Assembly: GCF_029784165.1 (NCBI RefSeq) | Contig: NC_073694.1 | Span: 47,091,674-47,155,673, forward strand | Direction of reading: 5' to 3' | Source: Wyeomyia smithii | Taxonomy: Eukaryota; Arthropoda; Insecta; Diptera; Culicidae | DNA length: 64,000 nt | Part shown: positions 46,058 to 57,632 of the stretch, piece after piece | How positions within the stretch are numbered: position 1 is the stretch's first letter | How the letters are laid out: every line of letters starts with the position of its first letter | The notes under the pieces: generated by a model | Told to the model about the DNA's origin: nothing | Databases searched by the model: none | Seen by the model: only the letters and a program-made list of their open reading frames with translations | Made by a program: the position numbers and the translations under genes

Positions 46058-48139
46058 TGAGTGTTCAACGGAATATTTGTTCAGCTGCCAAAAACATAGC
46101 ATTGCAAACAAAACAGCTATTTGTAAATATTTTTCTTAACTAGTGGCATTAATACATTCGTACGTAAAAAGTTCTATAAATTTTGACGCACTCGGGGTTT
46201 TCAATTTCAACCAATCAGCTTCTTACTATAAAAAAACCTTCTTCTTCAACCTGACTTTGAGCTTCCTATCTGACTTTTGGTCTAGGGGCAAGACACTATT
46301 GATATATTGCGAAATATTTCCAATATTTAATATTACAAAGTATTCATCGTTGCATACTGGTGCTTGTGTGTTGTTAATAACTTTTTTTGCAATTAAAAGC
46401 AAACAGCAAACCAAGCAAACCGTCTGAAAAAGGAGGGAATAGAAATGTTTAAAATTAGTTGTTATCGGTAGGTAATTCATAATTTGAAATAATTGGCTGC
46501 AACTAATGGCAATTTTTCTTTTTCACCAGGACTCGTTAGTTGGATATACGGCGAATAAATTCAAAGATCTCCCGTGTTCCGGCGAACAAAGGTAATTTTC
46601 TTGAAATAAGCCTTTTTTTTTAAATAAAATTCAGTAAAAATGCAAAATATAAAAATATCGAGTCAATAATGATATTTTTTCCGAAATTCCCTCATTGAAG
46701 CTTAAAGTACTCATTTTTAAGTCGAGAATGAGTAACTTCTACGCATCGTGCGTCAGGTATAATATGGGTAAAATTTACTCAATTTTTATAACATTCGGTG
46801 GTACTCAAAAATGAGTAAAACAACTTTTACTCAATTTTGAATACATACGGTTTTAGCGAAACTGATTAGGTTTTGACTCAGTTTTGGGTGAGCGTGTACA
46901 TTATCGTTAGCAAGATGTCAATTGATAGAAAAATCACAGAAGGGTTGTGTGCAAAGCCACGACCGCAAGGTTGAAGTAGAACACTTTTACATAAAGGATA
47001 ACCCAGTTGCTTGCGTGTCAGTCATTTTTTCTAGTAAATAAACGTTGATTAATCAGATCAATTGAATTTTGCGCTTCAACAAGGATTGACCATTTTCAAT
47101 AATATAGTAAGTTGCTTGTCATGATTGAAGCTTGACAATTTCTAAATTTTGGTTATGCGAAAAAATAATTTTGATGCATATAATGAAAGTTTTTCGGATG
47201 TCGTGCTCATGAATGAAGAAAAAGGTAATCCAGTATGTTCTGAGACACGGAAATAAAGTAAAATTTATGACCTTTACAAATTTATAAATGTAAATTAACA
47301 CAAGAAAAAACATCAAATCTTCAATCATCAGGTTTTTATTTCATCCTGAAAAGGACAATTTGTTGTTCAATTCAATATCGGACAAGATACCGATCACATC
47401 TTGGCGTTGTCACTGACAGTGCGAATAAAAAATTTCTTGTGATAAAATAAACAGTGAAAAGCTGATTTAACACTCGAAACTAGACGGCTCATGTGTTGTC
47501 AAAATGAGTCAACTTTTCATTTCACTAAAGTGCCTCACTGCATCAGCTGCTATCGATGCTGATACCCGTTGCAACTGCTACGCTATCCGTAGCCATGCCA
47601 CAGTTGTGGCCGCTATAAGCTGCCATTGGTATCCGCTGTCCCTGCATCAGCTGGCTCAGCTGCTATCGATGCTGAGATCCGCTGCAACTAGTGCGCTATT
47701 CATTGCTATGCCACAGCTGTGGCCGCTATCCGCTATCGCTGGTATCCATTGCACTGCTACTGCTGTTGCTAGGGAAGACTGCTGTTGTCGCTGTCTAGAA
47801 CTATTATGGGCGGCTTCGGCTGAAACAGGCTCTTACATAGGCCAAATAGCATATTTTAAATTGCAAGGTATATGATTCTGTCGACCGTACATGGGAAGCA
47901 ATCATATAACGACCAATCAGAGGTCGAATTTTTCGTTTTGACAAGGTTTGACTATTTTCAGTAGTAAAATAGTTTGAAAAATAAAATCACAATTATCTTC
48001 ATTTGGGAATAATCTTAAAAGATTTTCCAATCTATTGCTGCAAGAACGAAGGAAATCCATCGAATACTAACCAATTTATTAGCATTTGAAATTGGACATA
48101 TTTTTCACATTTTTCGGTTTAAGATTTTCATTTCACATC
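46058..48139. other. Unassigned intergenic sequence with a short tandem duplication
   Basis: No gene recognised. Near 46710-46840, words of the type TTTACTCA and TGAGTAAA recur in both orientations and may belong to a small repeat. A two-unit tandem lies at 47541-47765. Confidence 0.35.
47541..47765. repeat. Two diverged tandem units of about 113 bp
   Basis: CAGCTGCTATCGATGCTGA recurs with an offset of 113 bp. Each unit then contains CCGYTGCAACT, GCCACAG(T/C)TGTGGCCGC and TGGTATCC. The 123-codon frame spanning it (47504-47875) is rich in Ala and Cys but has no recognised family. Confidence 0.7.
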
Positions 48140-49164
48140 TGTAACGGGAGGTAGAGGGGGTGGGAATAAGGAAAGATAGCGACCTTCACTTAAGCGCCAG
48201 GTAGACCATAAACCTACCGTGAAGGGGCGAGATTTTAATTTATCTGAAACTCCCGTTGGCCGGCGGGGACTCCTCAGAGCGGGTACTTTCACCTACGTAG
48301 ACCTCAATCGAACACCTGAGCCACAACACGGAAGTGTTCAAAAATACTAGTCCAAAAACAACATGGAATGATTTAAAAAAAACTTCTTGCAGATGCGGTA
48401 ATTCGTCGTTTTACTCGATGATTAACTTTCACCACCTTTCTCCGTCGGTAGGGCCGTCGCTGGGCCTGATTTTTAGCGGTGCAGCGAAACGGGTGGTCTT
48501 CTAGCAGCGGGTGGATTTTCCTCCGGTTAGCCGCAGCTTCTAGGGTGGACCTTCGTTTTAAGGATTAAGATAACCTTCAAACGATTGTAATTTACAATTA
48601 GCTCAATTTATACAAGTACAATCATTTTTTTTCTTTTACAATACAATAACAATAGGTATTGTTCTTATGGCGTTACCTGGCTTCTATGATCGCTATTGAG
48701 CGACACGCTTCCGCGTTTGTTTCCTCGATTCGATTTTCGATCTAATTTAATCTATTCGGCGGACACTGATTTTAGTTTTAAGTTGAAATAAGTTTTAGGC
48801 TACACTTACGCTTTACTTTAGTGTTTCACAATTCGAATAAACTTTTTCTTAATTGATTTTGCGTTTCCTAGCTAAATAATTGATATTTTTGTTTGGCACT
48901 TCACCCACTAACGACTGTTCACCTTGGCAGTCCAATATCGAGAGAGCGACGTTAAGTTGTACAGGCTCATTTTGCCACAATTTTTCCGATCGAACCCGAA
49001 GTAATTTCGAAAAATTTCGTTGACTTAGAACGCTGAGTCTACATCCGTGATTCTCCCACTGGCGAATCCTAGTCGAAATAGAGCAGATCGTAACCGCGAA
49101 AATAATTGAAGATCACTATGGGCTGGGAAAGGATCTTGAAGGCAAGATTTGTAACCTCGTTACA
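48140..49164. mobile_element. Solo LTR with 4-bp target duplication
   Basis: It begins TGTAACGGGAGG and ends CCTCGTTACA, so the terminal 7 bases TGTAACG and CGTTACA are inverted. CATC flanks both sides (48136-48139 and 49165-49168). TG...CA ends, about 1 kb length, no coding frame and a 4-bp duplication fit a solo long terminal repeat, most likely of a Gypsy-type retrotransposon. It is left after recombination between the two LTRs of a full element. Confidence 0.7.
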
Positions 49165-49395
49165 CATCCCTATGTAGCCGAACTTCCTGAGAGAAGTATT
49201 CTACTTCAAAACGATAAATATCAAAATATATCAACCAATACCGTGTAATATTATCGAAATAAATATTTTCCATGAAAATAAAGGTGTCTAGCCCCTAGCT
49301 TTTGGCCAGACTTTTCGGATTCTATCCGATATGATGTCGAACACTATTCACAAGAACTATCAGCACACCTTCCGCGGTACTGAGAGCGTCGTATA

Positions 49396-49658
49396 CACTA
49401 GAGTCGCTTTTAACGCGGGGGATACGTACGGCGTAAAAAAAACGCGTAGAAAACCGCGTAAATTCCGGAAGCCGCGTAAAACAAACCCGCGTAAACTCCG
49501 GTATCAGCGTAAAAAACCAACGTTAATTTTGCATTCCGAGTGAAGGGTAACCGAAATTCGCGCAAACAAGAATACTGCGTAAATTCCGAAATCCGCGTAA
49601 ATTCCGGAATCCGCGTTAAAAAGCCGCGTAAAAAAACCGCGTAAATGCGACCTTAGTG
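49396..49658. mobile_element. TA-flanked CACTAARGTCGC miniature element, second copy
   Basis: The ends CACTAGAGTCGCTTTTAACG and the complement of CACTAAGGTCGCATTTACGC are flanked by TA (49394-49395 and 49659-49660). The interior repeats CCGCGTAAA and GTAAATTCCG. It is related to 35314-35491 and to the split element starting at 31474. Confidence 0.8.
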
Positions 49659-49754
49659 TATGTTGTTTTGGGCAATCAAAAATCCATTAAAAACATGCCG
49701 CATAGAAACGACTGTTTTCGGAAATCCGCGTGAAAAACCGTGAAAATAGGGGAT

Positions 49755-50203
49755 TTTAATTTTAAAAAATACCTGTTTTTTCTTATACTAATCGATGACC
49801 GGCCTTTCAGTAGGCTACGTATTTTTTCTGAAATCTCAACGATTTTTCTTTGATTTTTAAGGTGAAACGGGACGTGGTCGCGATCAACTCGAATTTTGCA
49901 ATCTAATTTTTTCTTGATTTATGAAGACTGCGTACATGAAACTTTGATCAATTGTTTTCACAACTGTTGCATGCCTGAAGTAGCAATTTGAGTGCTGTTT
50001 ATTTAGTGGAAGCCGATTTTTTTACGATCAAAATACAGAAGAAAAAAGAACTCTAATTTCAAAATTGTATAGGAAAAGGCCACAATCCCGTTTCACCTTA
50101 AATTGAAAATTTTTCATGATTTAAAATTTTCATCAACTGGCAAGTAGTGCACAAAGTGACACTTCTACTGCTGGAGAACATGACCCTGGTAGAGCACAAA
50201 ATT
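49755..50203 (+). repeat. Dispersed repeat, copy 2 (interrupted)
   Basis: Inverted relative to 42925-43146 and interrupted after TTTTTCTTTGATTTT by the TA-flanked element at 49860-50098. It resumes with AAATTGAAAATTTTTC. Confidence 0.75.
49860..50098. mobile_element. TA-flanked AGGTGAAACGGGA miniature element
   Basis: The ends AGGTGAAACGGGA and TCCCGTTTCACCT are perfect 13-bp complements flanked by TA at 49858-49859 and 50099-50100. The uninterrupted homologue at 42925-43146 shows the empty site, so the boundaries are confirmed by comparison. No coding sequence; Tc1/mariner-type by its TA target. Confidence 0.85.
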
Positions 50204-50845
50204 ACATTTCTGCTGCTGGCTTATCAATGACCATAAAAGAGAGGTGAGGAGGAGAGTGCATTTTTCTAGTATTAGTAAATGCTTCAAATGTAAACAACTA
50301 GACGAACTCAATGGTTAACCCAAATAGCTACGTCACTATTTCTATTACTTTTACTATTACTATTTTCACATTCTTGAAAACGGTGCTGTTACAAATAAGA
50401 ATTGTTAATTGCTTTTATGGTTATTTCAACAACTTTTATAGTTACTTTTCATGCACAGTGTATACAAATCCAAGAACAGCCATTCCGCTTTCAGTACGTT
50501 CCATACATCAGCTGATATTTGACAGCAACAGCTGCTGTACTGGCGAGAAATGCAATGCAAGCAGGAGCAAAACGTCAAAAGAATCGAAGAAATTGTGTTC
50601 TGCGTTCAGTTTAATTGTATTTATTAGTGTAAATAATGGAGTTTATTTTGTTTTAAGAAAAGATTTTTTTGGTGGTTCCTAACAGAATTAGTTTTACCGA
50701 TAGTTTTAAGATAAGAAGTGTCGAATTTCGGCTTTGTTATACGCGAGTTTTCCAAACCCGCTAGCGGAGGCATAGTTGTTTTTGCGTTTGTTTTGTGTAC
50801 AAATCTAGTCATTGTTTTCCGGTTATTACGCCGGCACAGATTCCT
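50204..50845 (+). promoter_or_regulatory. 5' flank and probable 5' UTR of the TAK1-like gene
   Basis: These 640 bp lie immediately before the start codon. TCATTG at 50809-50814, in CTAGTCATTGTTTT, fits an insect initiator and would give a 5' UTR of about 37 bases, but the choice is tentative. An upstream non-coding exon is equally possible. No other gene is recognised; the frames here lack motifs. Confidence 0.35.
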
Positions 50846-52839
50846 ATGGCCGCACAAAGGCAAAGTATGACCGACATTCTTCCTCCATTTGTCACCGAAA
50901 TTGATATCAACGAAGTTGAACGAATTGGGGTGGGTGGCTGTTTTAGGTGATAACGTTGGGAAATACTCTAGCGTTGGTTTTCTTCCAGACGGTTGGCAAA
51001 GGCTCGTTTGGGACGGTCATCAAAGGCAGATGGAAGAGTAATTTTGTTGCTGTAAAGTACATTGAAGTCGAATCGGAACGTAATGCATTTATCACTGAGG
51101 TCTGTCAGCTGTCACGGGTAGCCCATCCAAACATAATCGGTCTGTACGGAGCATGCACGAAGCGACCGAACGTTTGTCTGGTGATGGAATATGCTGACGG
51201 AGGCTCACTGCACTCGGTGCTGCACTGTCGGCCGAAACCATTCTACACAGCAGCGCATGCCATGAGCTGGGCAAGACAGTGTGCGGAGGTAGGTGGCGAA
51301 TAATTTACTGTTTTCGTAACATTCAGTTACATTGTTCAATTTATAATAGCGAAAACCTACTGGTGTTACAAATGGACATCACCTGATAAGTCAAATTTGA
51401 AATTTTTTTTATGATCATGGTACAAATTGATCTGTACAACCAGTGGTAATAATTTTAAACTTAAAGAACCATACTTTTGATTAGCAAAAATTGTAAGCTT
51501 AGATTTATTTCTTATGACTTATCTGATTAGTGTCGATAAAATTAGAAGTTAAACATTGTCAAGTGATAAATTTAAACAGAACGATAATCGATTTCTTATC
51601 CAACAGGGTGTGGCCTACCTACATGATATGACACCAAAGGCCATGATTCATCGGGACCTGAAACCACCCAACCTATTACTGGTGAAAAATGGGACCGTGT
51701 TGAAAATCTGCGACTTTGGCACTGTAACAGACAAATCTACCAGAATGACCAACAACAAAGGTAGCGCCGCCTGGATGGCCCCGGAAGTATTCGAGGGTTC
51801 CACGTACACAGAAAAATGCGATGTCTTCAGCTGGGGAATCATCCTGTGGGAAGTAATCGCCCGGGAGCAACCGTTCCGAAGTATAGAGAATTCGTATGCT
51901 ATTATGTGGCGCGTACATCAGGGCACCCGGCCTCGGCTGATAGAAAACTGTCCCAAGCCCATTGAACGGCTGATGATCGACTGCTGGAATCAAAACCCTG
52001 CGGATCGACCGTCTATGCAAAAAGTCATGGACATCATGAATCAGTTGTGTCGGTTTTTCCCGGGAGAGAATGAGCCGATTCAATATCCAGATTATGCCGA
52101 TGATGATGATGAGGTAAATATGTTCAACAATAATAACTAGTTAAAACATTAAATAAAATTAAAGACATATATTTTCACTTATAACAATTTAGCAACAGAT
52201 TTTCATCATCCCATAAATCTCTTGCAGGAGCAATCCTATCATCGGGATGACAATACCCTAGACACAAACCAGTATGGCACTACGTCAAGCTTTGGTTCAA
52301 CTTATTATGGCAAAGGACACAACACGGTTACATCGAAAAGCACCATCAATACTAACACAAAGCCACCCATAAGTGGCAGCAGTGTCACCAGTGCAGGTAG
52401 CATATCTCGTGCTTCCGGTTTCCGCAGTAACGACCATCGCCTTGTAACCGGCAGCGGTCGTAACGCATACACTCGAACGTCAGATTACGGTCGTTATCAA
52501 ATAAAAAATGACGCCATCGGCGGAGGTAGTGGGCACTACACCAAAAGTAACCGAGCTGGTGCCGGTTTTGGCAGTCCAGACTTGGGCTATCATAATACGG
52601 CGGCCCGAAGGAATCGTGCAAAATCACCTCCACCACAGGTTCCACTGTCACCGGTGTCTCCGAAGAATGCCGTTCCATCGGCAAGTCACGCGCATAGTCC
52701 TCTCAGTGTGACTATTGATCCGGTTGGTAGATGATTATGTTGAGCTGATAAGTGTTAATTTTTTTTATTGTATTGTAGTCTATGACATGGAAAACAGTCG
52801 ACACAGAAGAGCCCCTACGAGATTTAGTTGACAATCCAG
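50846..52839 (+). CDS. Tak1: TAK1 (MAP3K7)-like protein kinase, five 5' exons, gene continues
   Basis: The kinase activates JNK and NF-kB/IMD signalling downstream of immune receptors. Exons: 50846-50929, 50989-51288, 51607-52113, 52228-52722 (or 52726) and 52779-52839, with introns of 59, 318, 114 and about 56 bp. Residues 1-28 precede the fold. The glycine loop GKGSFG is at 31-36, VAVK lysine at 51, alpha-C Glu at 65, HRDLKPPN at 143-150, DFG at 164-166, and an activation loop TRMTNNKGSAAWMAPE at 173-188. All catalytic residues are intact. IMWRVHQGTRP and FFPGENEPIQYP are TAK1 hallmarks. Exon 4 codes a Ser/Gly/Asn-rich linker of low conservation. Exon 5 reads MTWKTVDTEEPLRDLVDNP only if exon 4 ends at the weak donor GTTGGT (52723). 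The stronger donor GTAGAT (52727) would give an early stop. The carboxy-terminal coiled coil that binds TAB2/3-type partners is not in view. Confidence 0.93.
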
Positions 52840-53597
52840 GTAAGTAGATAGAACCTCTTCTAAAATTTTCACTTACCATTTAATACGTGAATTCTTTCCA
52901 TCACCGAAAGACAATACTTTTACAATCGATTTATCGTTATCTTCACCTGAAGGTTTCGCGTTATGTTTTTGATTAGCAAACATAAGCAAATCTACGGAGC
53001 GACAGTTAGCAAGATTTATCAGAACCGTGACTTTGAAAGTGATATGATAATAGAATTAGGTTAGAGATCCTTGACTGGTACGGAATCAATCTATTATTTA
53101 CACATGCATTACGAGAAAGTATTATTTTTACAAATAAGTAGTTTGACTTTTAAGTAACTGAGCGACCCTTTCAAGTCTAGGTATATTATGTGTTCAATAC
53201 AGTACATATTTATACAGCAGTTCAAAATCATTCTGGTTTTTCTATTGGTTGCAGTGCGGCGTTAGATAAGATTACCTTACAAAAAATTGAAACCTTATAG
53301 AAAAATTTAAGTTTTAAAAAGATTAAGTTTGATTTGCACATTTAAGTGTTTAGTAGTTATACTCAATTGTTTAGGCGCTTTGAATTTTTTTTTCTAATCT
53401 GAAAATTTATATGAGAATCCCAACACAAATTGGACATAAAGATCAACCCATGATTATTCACTTTACCAAAGTCACTTAGTCAAAATCGGTAAGCCGAATA
53501 ATGTGATTGATTTTGAAATAGTCATACCCTTTGTTGTAGTATGATTTATGTGTAAGACTCCATTTACAAATTACGACAGGACAACTATAAAAAAAAC
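52840..53597 (+). other. Intron 5 of the TAK1-like gene, proximal part
   Basis: It starts with the consensus donor GTAAGT. No further TAK1 exon was found up to 64000, so this intron probably exceeds 11 kb and holds all the elements below. The proximal 750 bp contain no recognised repeat. Confidence 0.5.
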
Positions 53598-53830
53598 CCG
53601 ATGTTAAACCCGATCAAGGCTTTGGCAAAATCAATCAACAGTAGTACTGCAATACCCTTTTTGTCAATACTACGAGCAATATCATCAAGAACTTTCAACA
53701 ATGCAGTTGCAGTACTGTACCCTTTCCTCACTAAACATCTCTTAACAACTTTACAAACCCATATCTCCAGTGTCATCAGACATTTGTGGTTCAATAGGCT
53801 TTTCAAACGCTTTAACAACTAATACTGATA
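53598..53830 (-). pseudogene. Reverse transcriptase fragment, jockey type
   Basis: The minus-strand reading is RKGYSTATALLKVLDDIARS then KKGIAVLLLIDFAKA. It covers the segment from the GFRxGxST box to the first catalytic aspartate (LLLIDFAKAF type) of a non-LTR reverse transcriptase. It then breaks into GFNIGFFL and stops. Upstream codons are not convincingly related. It is an isolated relic about 130 bp long with certainty. Confidence 0.65.
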
Positions 53831-54419
53831 CAGATGCCTTCTTAGAGAAAATACCTAGTCTTCTAATATTACTCTGTAGTCGTTTACTAGAACTACTTAC
53901 ATCGAACAACCCATTTCCCATAGTTTTCTTCAGCGGTTTTGATTTTCGAGACTACTGCGAGATTTGCTACGTTTCCAGTTTCAATATGCAATATTTCGCC
54001 ACACGATAGCTCTTTCAATTGCATAGTCAACCATGTAAAATTCCTATGTCTATACAACCTAACAGGAACACAAATAACAAGATTATTTGTGTCCTTAAAG
54101 CTTTTCAGTTAGAATTCTGAAAACATTGATCGATTACCAGCTATCTGGAGTATAGAACACTGTGAAGTTTAACCCAGAATAGGTGTATTGGTTTGAGTCA
54201 CGAATGATTAACTTAAAAACGATGTGTCTGTGGTCTGAACTAAACTCATTGTTTTTTTTTTTAATTTCTCGGCAATGTCTGCGCTGCATGGCATAAGTCG
54301 TTAAGCTATATTATCTGCGCTACATGGCATAAGGTCAAAAACCTCATTTCTTATAAGTTATAACGTTGGTGAAGGAGCGAGCTATTTCCTCACTCTACTA
54401 TTCTGGCGAAAGATCATAG
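53831..54419. other. Unassigned intronic sequence
   Basis: Only a short tandem is notable: CTGCGCT(G/A)CATGGCATAAG occurs twice at 54280-54332. No gene recognised. Confidence 0.35.
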
Positions 54420-55510
54420 AGATCTTATACCGAATATTGAATACATTTCCATGAAACTCGGTTTTGGGCTTCTTCAATCACCCCTTATATCCACTGTTCG
54501 GGCATCCTTGTCGACAGCACAGAACCAACGTAGCGAGAATTGATCGCAGGATTTTATGCTCGAACACCCATAGCGCTTGCCGATCGATCTTTCACGTCCA
54601 CGATTCATGTCCGTAGGGCGCCACCGGGAGTCATCTTGAACAGCACAAAACTCGCTGATCTTTAGTATGCGAGACTTAAGCTGGCTACGCAAGTTGTAAT
54701 AAACCCTGTTCGCTGCCGCAATCCGTCTCTTCGAGTGTAGCAAGATAAACCAATTCATCAACCACTTCAAAAGTGTCTTCATCATAGCACCAACACCCGT
54801 GGGACTACCACACACTCCACCACGTACTTCGTTGTGGTGATGATGGTTTTCAATGTCAAAAACGCGTCCGAAATTTCGCCCGCAGTCCTGATGGTTGATG
54901 TGAAAACAGTTTTGTTGGAAACCACGTTTAAGCATGATCTGCCACATCTCGTTGTGTTTCACTGAATCGTACGCCGCCTTGAAGTTCATAAACAAATGAT
55001 GTGACTGCTAGTTGTGTTCTCGAAACTTGTCTAGGATCGGTCTAAAAGAGAACATATGGTACGTTGTAGATCGTCCCGTTCGAAAGCTGCACTGGTATTC
55101 ATCGACAAAGGCCCTCTGCGATGGTCTCAATCTATGGAATAGGATGCGGGAGCGAATTTTAAATGCGAAATTGACGATTTAGTCCCCGATAGTTGCTACA
55201 GTACTTCCTGCGTCCTTTTTTGTAGGTATGAGTCCTTCGAACCAGTTTGTAGGTAGTTTCCTTTCAGACCATACTATCAGGATAATCTGGTGATTTCCAC
55301 TATACAGTTTTCCGCTCCTGATATTGAAAAGATTGGCCGGTAAGCCATCTTTTCGAGCGGATTTGTGGTTCTTTAACACCCTGCAAGCTTTTTTCATCTT
55401 GTCGAAGGTTAGCTGATCCACAGCTCGTTCATCCTCCCCTATTTCTCTCCTGTTACCTTCGACTAGTCTCCTGCCTTTCACACCGTTCAACATCACTTCG
55501 ACGTGTTGCT
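54420..55510 (-). pseudogene. RTE-type non-LTR retrotransposon, copy A, internally deleted
   Basis: Minus-strand pieces in order: DKMKKACRVLKNHKSARKDG then LPTNWFEGLIPTKKDAGS (55179-55496); SRILFHRLRPSQRAFVDEYQ and CSFRTGRSTT near 55070-55150; FMNFKAAYDSVKHNEMW (54985-54940); a large deletion of the FADD region; SKRRIAAANRVYYNLRSQLK; and the carboxy end CAVDKDARTVDIRGD at 54474. Each has a counterpart in copy B at 57965-59478, which is better preserved. The order and motifs fit the RTE group, with that clade name tentative. Confidence 0.7.
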
Positions 55511-56029
55511 TTCAATGGCCACCTGCAACTATCAATAATCAGGCTCTTCCACCTGTACACATGGCAGGAGCTGGAACAGTCTGGTTCTGAATACTCTTAC
55601 TCAATTCAACCGCAGCCGAAGTAGTGCCTTCCACCACCCTTTTCCTCTCACCGCACCACACCTCTGCTGCTACTCAGTCAGCATACTCAGTCAGCATTCT
55701 CTCGTTGTTATCCTTTCTTCCCCTATCGACAAGCGTATGGAGAAAAAACACAACAAGCGACGTGTGTTTAGTCAGCGCGTCTTTTAAAGACTATCTAAAT
55801 GTCACATCAATCTTTATCAAGACTACCTGCTTTTGAATTCAACATTTGTTTTTAACTTATTTCGTATCACCTGAAATGATAGGGCGAAAGGAAAACCGCG
55901 CATCACTACGAGGAGAAAAAGAGAGCATTCTCTCTCGGGCAATTCGAGTGTCTGCAGCGAAAATGTTTTTGATATTTTGCTTGAGCAAGAAGCTGGTGAA
56001 ATTATTTATTTGAAAAAATTCCACATATC
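55511..56029. other. Unassigned sequence between retroelements
   Basis: No recognised gene or repeat end. The frame at 55624-55836 has no motifs. Confidence 0.3.
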
Positions 56030-56312
56030 GTGGTAACTATTTCTTCTGAATTTAATATTTTTAAAAAGAAACTTTCAACGTTTATTTCTGATGGTGAAGC
56101 TATCTATCAAATCGGCCGTATAGGCGAATGCCGCTTATTACCCGAGTCAATTAAGGGTAGTAACCGTTTTGTTCAGTATTTAACTGACAAGATGTACACA
56201 TTTTTCACCTACGACACCAAGAACGCCAAGCTGTTCAAGGTTGTCTTGAAAAGTCTCACTACCGATCAAACCGTTGATGAGATCAAAATTACTTTGACAG
56301 ATTACTTGGCAT
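56030..56312 (+). pseudogene. Jockey ORF1 (gag-like), middle part
   Basis: The frame contains YLTDKMYTFFTYDTKNAKLF then KVVLKSLTTDQTVDEIKITL. This matches the segment of jockey ORF1 proteins in which a threaded HTYxxKxxKxxKVVLKGL motif precedes the zinc knuckles. The knuckles themselves are deleted. The ORF1 carboxy end, MFELMNAMLQAKSMFEAIQI then a stop, is found at about 56870-56950, after the SINE. Confidence 0.65.
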
Positions 56313-56449
56313 AGGCCCTGTTAGCCATTGTTAAGTTAAGGCAGGGTAAAAAAAACTTCAAACCATAATTCTCCAAGTCCCGCTGTACCGGCCAATTTTT
56401 CTACTCCTTTGCATACCCGTTTATTATTTCGCCTGATGTTGGTAGTTCG

Positions 56450-56710
56450 TGGTCCCCGTGGCTTTGTGGTTAGCAATGTCGGTCGGCTAGCTCTCCTACA
56501 CGGTTGTTATATCGTGTTCGATTCCCGATCGAGTCGAGGAACTTTTCGAGCTGGAAATTTTCTCGACCCAGCACTGGGGCACGGTGTATCGTTGTACTTA
56601 TCCTACACATGCAAAATGTGCCAAAAAACAATATCGATAACGGATTCTCTCAACTAATCTAGTTGATCGAGTCCGCTATTAGCCCCAAGGCTAGCGTGCG
56701 ATATTGTTGT
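56450..56710 (+). mobile_element. tRNA-derived SINE with 13-bp target duplication
   Basis: TGTTGGTAGTTCG (56437-56449) and TGTTGGTAGTTTG (56711-56723) flank it, one mismatch in 13. The 5' end resembles a tRNA: TGTGGTTAGCAATGTCGG (A-box-like) and GTGTTCGATTCCCG (B box). The 3' end is a short TTG repeat. It belongs to a different family from the SINE at 27633-27844. It is not a functional tRNA because the acceptor stem and anticodon loop do not close. Confidence 0.8.
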
Positions 56711-56979
56711 TGTTGGTAGTTTGAAAATGACCGTTAATGTGGTGATTAACAAAATACGGTAGAAAATAAAAATACATTGATTACCCCAGCTAATATTGCT
56801 ACGAAAATATTTTTCCAATGTCAACTGCCTGGGGCCTATTACGGCAGGCAAACTTCCTTTTCTGCAACAGGCAATGTTCGAACTTATGAACGCCATGTTG
56901 CAGGCAAAATCAATGTTTGAAGCCATTCAAATTGGGAGAAATTTTACACTTTAAATTGTTTCTAATTTAAAATTTAGCA

Positions 56980-57632
56980 ATGATTTTAAATAAACCGATC
57001 AAAAATTTTAATTGGAATGCTCGCTCATTGAAGGCCAATGAAAATGAGCTTTTTAATTTTTCAACAGTAAATAATGCACATATTGTAATTATTACTGAAA
57101 TATTTTTGAAGCTCAACATTAAATTAAAATTTGATCCCAATTACGTGGTTCATAGATATGGTAGAATTCAGGGTTCCGGCGGTGGAGTTGTAATTGTTAT
57201 TCATCGCCGAATCAAACATCGTGCTCTTCCCCATCATGAGACAAAAGTTATTAAAACTTTGGGGATTGAAGTTTAAACTGAACTTGGGATTTTATTTATT
57301 GTCGCAGCATATTTACCATTCCAATGCACACGCGAGCACAAAAATTATTTCAAAGGTGAGTTACATAAACTCACCAGAAATCGTTCAAATATTTTATAAT
57401 CGGTGATTTTACGCTAACCATCGATCATGGAATAATTCTCAAAGTAATTCCAATGACAAAGTTTTTATTCAATATTTGTTCCTTAGGATGCTATTCTATT
57501 TTGTCTCCGAATAGTCCTACATGTTTTTTTTTCTGTAAGAAATCCATCAACATTCGATTTGGTACTAACAGATCAAAGTCATGTATGTAGTGAATTGATA
57601 ACACCTGCTGATTTTGATTCTGACCATATTCC
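56980..57632 (+). pseudogene. Jockey ORF2, endonuclease part
   Basis: The start is MILNKPIKNFNWNARSLKAN then HIVIITEIFLKL (canonical ISETWLK) and GSGGGVVIVIHRRI. A stop at 57274 is followed in another frame by FIVAAYLPFQCTREHKNYFK, then GDF, HRSWNN, then STFDLVLTDQSHV and SDHIP, the last being the catalytic SDH box. The hAT transposon interrupts exactly after SDHIP, and the sequence resumes at 60885 with ITFSV. Confidence 0.75.

Noticed and set aside
56450..56530. tRNA gene on the plus strand
   Set aside because: Same reasoning: promoter boxes only, within a 261-bp unit flanked by a 13-bp duplication.
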